This document shows, piece after piece, positions 4,698 to 6,396 of a stretch of 6,396 nt of DNA. Every line of letters starts with the position of its first letter. The first letter of the stretch is position 1. The position numbers and the translations under genes were made by a program. Below the pieces are notes generated by a model. That model was not told the DNA's origin. It did not search any database and saw nothing but the letters and a program-made list of their open reading frames with translations. Where the stretch lies: NCBI GenBank assembly GCA_945869905.1, contig CAMBQD010000061.1:1-6396 (forward strand). The letters run 5' to 3'. The stretch comes from an uncultured Clostridia bacterium. Its GTDB lineage: Bacteria; Bacillota; Clostridia; Oscillospirales; Acutalibacteraceae.

Positions 4698-6011
4698 ATG
4701 AAAAAGGCTATGAAAATTATTTTATGCGTTTTATTGGTGATAGTGATAGCGGCTGTTGTGTTATTCTGTTTTTCGGATAAAATTTTGATGGGTAAAACAG
4801 AAATTCAGACGTTTAATACCGACGGTGATTCCTTTAAGGTTGCCGTTATTTCCGACACTCAGCTGCCGCCAACAGAGGAAGCCTTGAAAAACGATGATAA
4901 ATATGTACAGAATTTGAAAAAGTCATTAACCGTTATAAAAAACAATGATGTTGATATGATTTTGTTTGCAGGTGATATCGGTGATTTGGGTACGCGCTTT
5001 GCTTTTCAAACCTATGTTGACACAATAGACGAGGTGTTCGGCGACGATATGCCCATTGTTCAGACAGTTATGGGCAATCATGATTTCTGGAATAAGGATG
5101 CAAAGACGGCAATTAACCATATAAAAGCCTTTGAGGATATTACAAATCAGTCGCCATGGACGCACTATGTTGTTGACGGATATCATTTTATAGGTGCGTC
5201 GCCTAATTACGGCAGTATGACCAAAGGATATGTAATCACATCAAAATGGCTTGATAAGGAGCTTGAAAAGGCAAGTGCCGATTCCGACGGAAAGCCAATA
5301 TTTGTTATGACGCATAACCAACCCTTTGACACCTGCTACGGAAGTGACGAATGGGGCGATAAATCATTAAACAGTGTTTTGTCAAAATACCCGAATGTTG
5401 TTAATTTCAGCGGACACAGTCACTATTCCGTTTTGGACGAACGCTCAATTTGGCAGGGTGATTATGTTGTAATGACCACTCAGTCATTGTCATATACAGA
5501 GCTGGAAACAGGTAAGGAAAACGGTACAATTCCTCCCAACGCAGACGCAACACCTATGGGATATATTATGGAGTTCACAGATGACGCCGTTAATATTCAC
5601 CGCATTAATTTTACTGACGGTGATATGGGTAAGGAGGAAAAGGCAGATATGCTTTGGAGCTTGGATTTACCTTATACCAACCACGGCAAATACTCCTTTG
5701 ACTCCAGAAAAGCATTGAATAAACCGCCTTTAATCACAGGTGACTCCGGAAACGCAGTATTAAGCTCAGGCAAGGTTGTGCTTTCCTTCCCCGCAGGTGA
5801 GGACGATGATTTTGTCCATTCCTACAAGGTTGTAACAGATGATAATGATACAAAATATTTCTTCAGCGATTTCTATAACGGATTAGATAATATGAAAAAG
5901 ACAGTTGAGCTTGAGCTGGAAAACGACGGCAAAAAGCACAGCTACAAAATCTATGCCGTTGACAGCTGGGGAGAGGAAAGCAAGGATTATATAAGTATTT
6001 CTCAAAAATGA
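4698..6011 (+). CDS. Membrane-anchored or secreted calcineurin-like metallophosphoesterase
   Basis: The 437-residue protein starts with MKKAMKIILC and a hydrophobic segment to about residue 25, with no lipobox, so it is a signal anchor or signal peptide. The catalytic domain has the dinuclear-metal motifs in order: SDTQ (D53, Q55, where many relatives have DxH), GDIGD (92-96), GNHD (126-129), THNQ (H206) and GHSH (239-242). The set is complete, so it should hydrolyse phosphomono- or diesters outside the membrane. The last 100 residues (from about 340) form a beta-rich domain, SFPAGEDDDFVHSYKVV through KKHSYKIYAVDSWGEES, resembling a fibronectin-type module. The start is uncertain: ATG 4683 lies one base after AAAGGAG and overlaps the preceding stop as ATGA; ATG 4698 gives a better N-terminus but is 16 bases from that site. 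It lies within the ROK operon, 17 bases before the next gene. Confidence 0.87.
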   Translation: MKKAMKIILCVLLVIVIAAVVLFCFSDKILMGKTEIQTFNTDGDSFKVAVISDTQLPPTEEALKNDDKYVQNLKKSLTVIKNNDVDMILFAGDIGDLGTRFAFQTYVDTIDEVFGDDMPIVQTVMGNHDFWNKDAKTAINHIKAFEDITNQSPWTHYVVDGYHFIGASPNYGSMTKGYVITSKWLDKELEKASADSDGKPIFVMTHNQPFDTCYGSDEWGDKSLNSVLSKYPNVVNFSGHSHYSVLDERSIWQGDYVVMTTQSLSYTELETGKENGTIPPNADATPMGYIMEFTDDAVNIHRINFTDGDMGKEEKADMLWSLDLPYTNHGKYSFDSRKALNKPPLITGDSGNAVLSSGKVVLSFPAGEDDDFVHSYKVVTDDNDTKYFFSDFYNGLDNMKKTVELELENDGKKHSYKIYAVDSWGEESKDYISISQK

Positions 6012-6028
6012 TTTAATTGGGGTAAGTA

Positions 6029-6396
6029 ATGAAAAAGGTATTTGTTGTTTCTAAGACGCATCTTGATTTGGGCTTCACGGATTATGCAAAAAGCATACTT
6101 CGGAAGTATATAAATTCTTTTATTCCGGACGCAATCAGCCTTGCGGAAAATGTAAATACTCAGGATAAAAAATATTTTATCTGGACAACAGGCTCTTGGA
6201 TTATAAGGGAGGCTTTAAACAGCTCTGATGAAAACCAACGCCAAAGTCTGATAAATGCAATAAAGAGGGGAGATATTGTACCCCACGCTATGCCTTTTAC
6301 TCTGCACAGTGAATTGCTTGATTATGACACATTTGATTATGGGCTTTCCATTGTTGATGAAATAGATGTGTTAAGAGGCAGAAAAACCGTTGCTGC
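6029..6396 (+). CDS. DUF5054 / GH38-like glycosidase, N-terminal part (3' end outside window)
   Basis: The 122 residues present begin MKKVFVVSKTHLDLGFTDYA. THLDLGFTD gives H11 and D13 in the HxD arrangement used by GH38 alpha-mannosidases for zinc binding, and FIWTTGSWII (about 53-62) matches the strand that follows in DUF5054 proteins, which share this fold. The region RGDIVPHAMPFTLHSELLD continues the pattern. The protein would normally run for several hundred more residues, so catalytic residues beyond this point cannot be checked. There is no signal peptide, so it probably acts in the cytoplasm on imported oligosaccharides. A GGGG stretch (6019-6022) lies just upstream of the ATG, and the gap to the phosphoesterase is 17 bases with no terminator, so it is in the same operon. 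The family assignment is from motif recognition; activity on mannose is inferred, not shown. Confidence 0.78.
   Translation, partial: MKKVFVVSKTHLDLGFTDYAKSILRKYINSFIPDAISLAENVNTQDKKYFIWTTGSWIIREALNSSDENQRQSLINAIKRGDIVPHAMPFTLHSELLDYDTFDYGLSIVDEIDVLRGRKTVA

Noticed and set aside
6322..6330. TTATGACAC half of the ROK palindrome inside the GH38-like gene (also TTATGACA at 2947-2954)
   Set aside because: Single half-sites inside coding sequence with no matching second arm; expected by chance in AT-rich DNA.

Overview
The window is AT-rich bacterial DNA with closely spaced genes. It has purine-rich Shine-Dalgarno sites, sigma-A-type promoters, U-tailed hairpin terminators, lipoprotein signal peptides and no sign of an outer membrane. 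Together with the protein styles (repetitive secreted surface proteins, a GH18 lipoprotein, a ROK regulator, a DUF5054/GH38-like enzyme) this suggests a gut-type member of the Clostridia, in the Ruminococcaceae/Oscillospiraceae range. That placement is inference; no rRNA or other marker gene is present.

Left part (1-1376, + strand): the C-terminal end of a large secreted or surface protein is followed 18 bases later by a 48-residue peptide gene. That gene overlaps by 10 bases a gene for a Thr/Lys-rich lipoprotein-like protein. A strong terminator closes the unit. Next, on the - strand, is a stand-alone cupin gene (1388-1816). Divergent to it is a GH18 glycosidase with an F5/8C-like N-terminal domain. 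Its lipoprotein signal peptide (from 1975) lies one base out of frame with the enzyme body (2048-3358), so the gene is either broken or misassembled at one base. A terminator follows.

Right part (3433-6396, + strand): a consensus promoter (TTGACA, 17 bases, TATAAT) overlaps a perfect 14-bp-arm palindrome. It drives a ROK-family regulator with a TTG start. The regulator's stop overlaps (ATGA) the start of a wrecked sugar transporter gene, which has a frameshift and a large internal deletion. Then come a membrane-anchored or secreted calcineurin-like phosphoesterase and the start of a DUF5054/GH38-like glycosidase, which runs off the window.

Taken together, the GH18 and ROK units look like a glycan-foraging locus: an extracellular GH18 enzyme, a sugar-responsive ROK repressor that probably controls its own operon, a (now lost) symporter, a phosphoesterase and a mannosidase-like enzyme. 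N-glycans or other mannose/GlcNAc-containing glycans are a reasonable but unproven substrate guess. Two genes carry disabling lesions, so either the locus is decaying in this strain or the assembly has errors; raw reads would decide. I saw no tRNA, rRNA, CRISPR array, transposase or phage gene.
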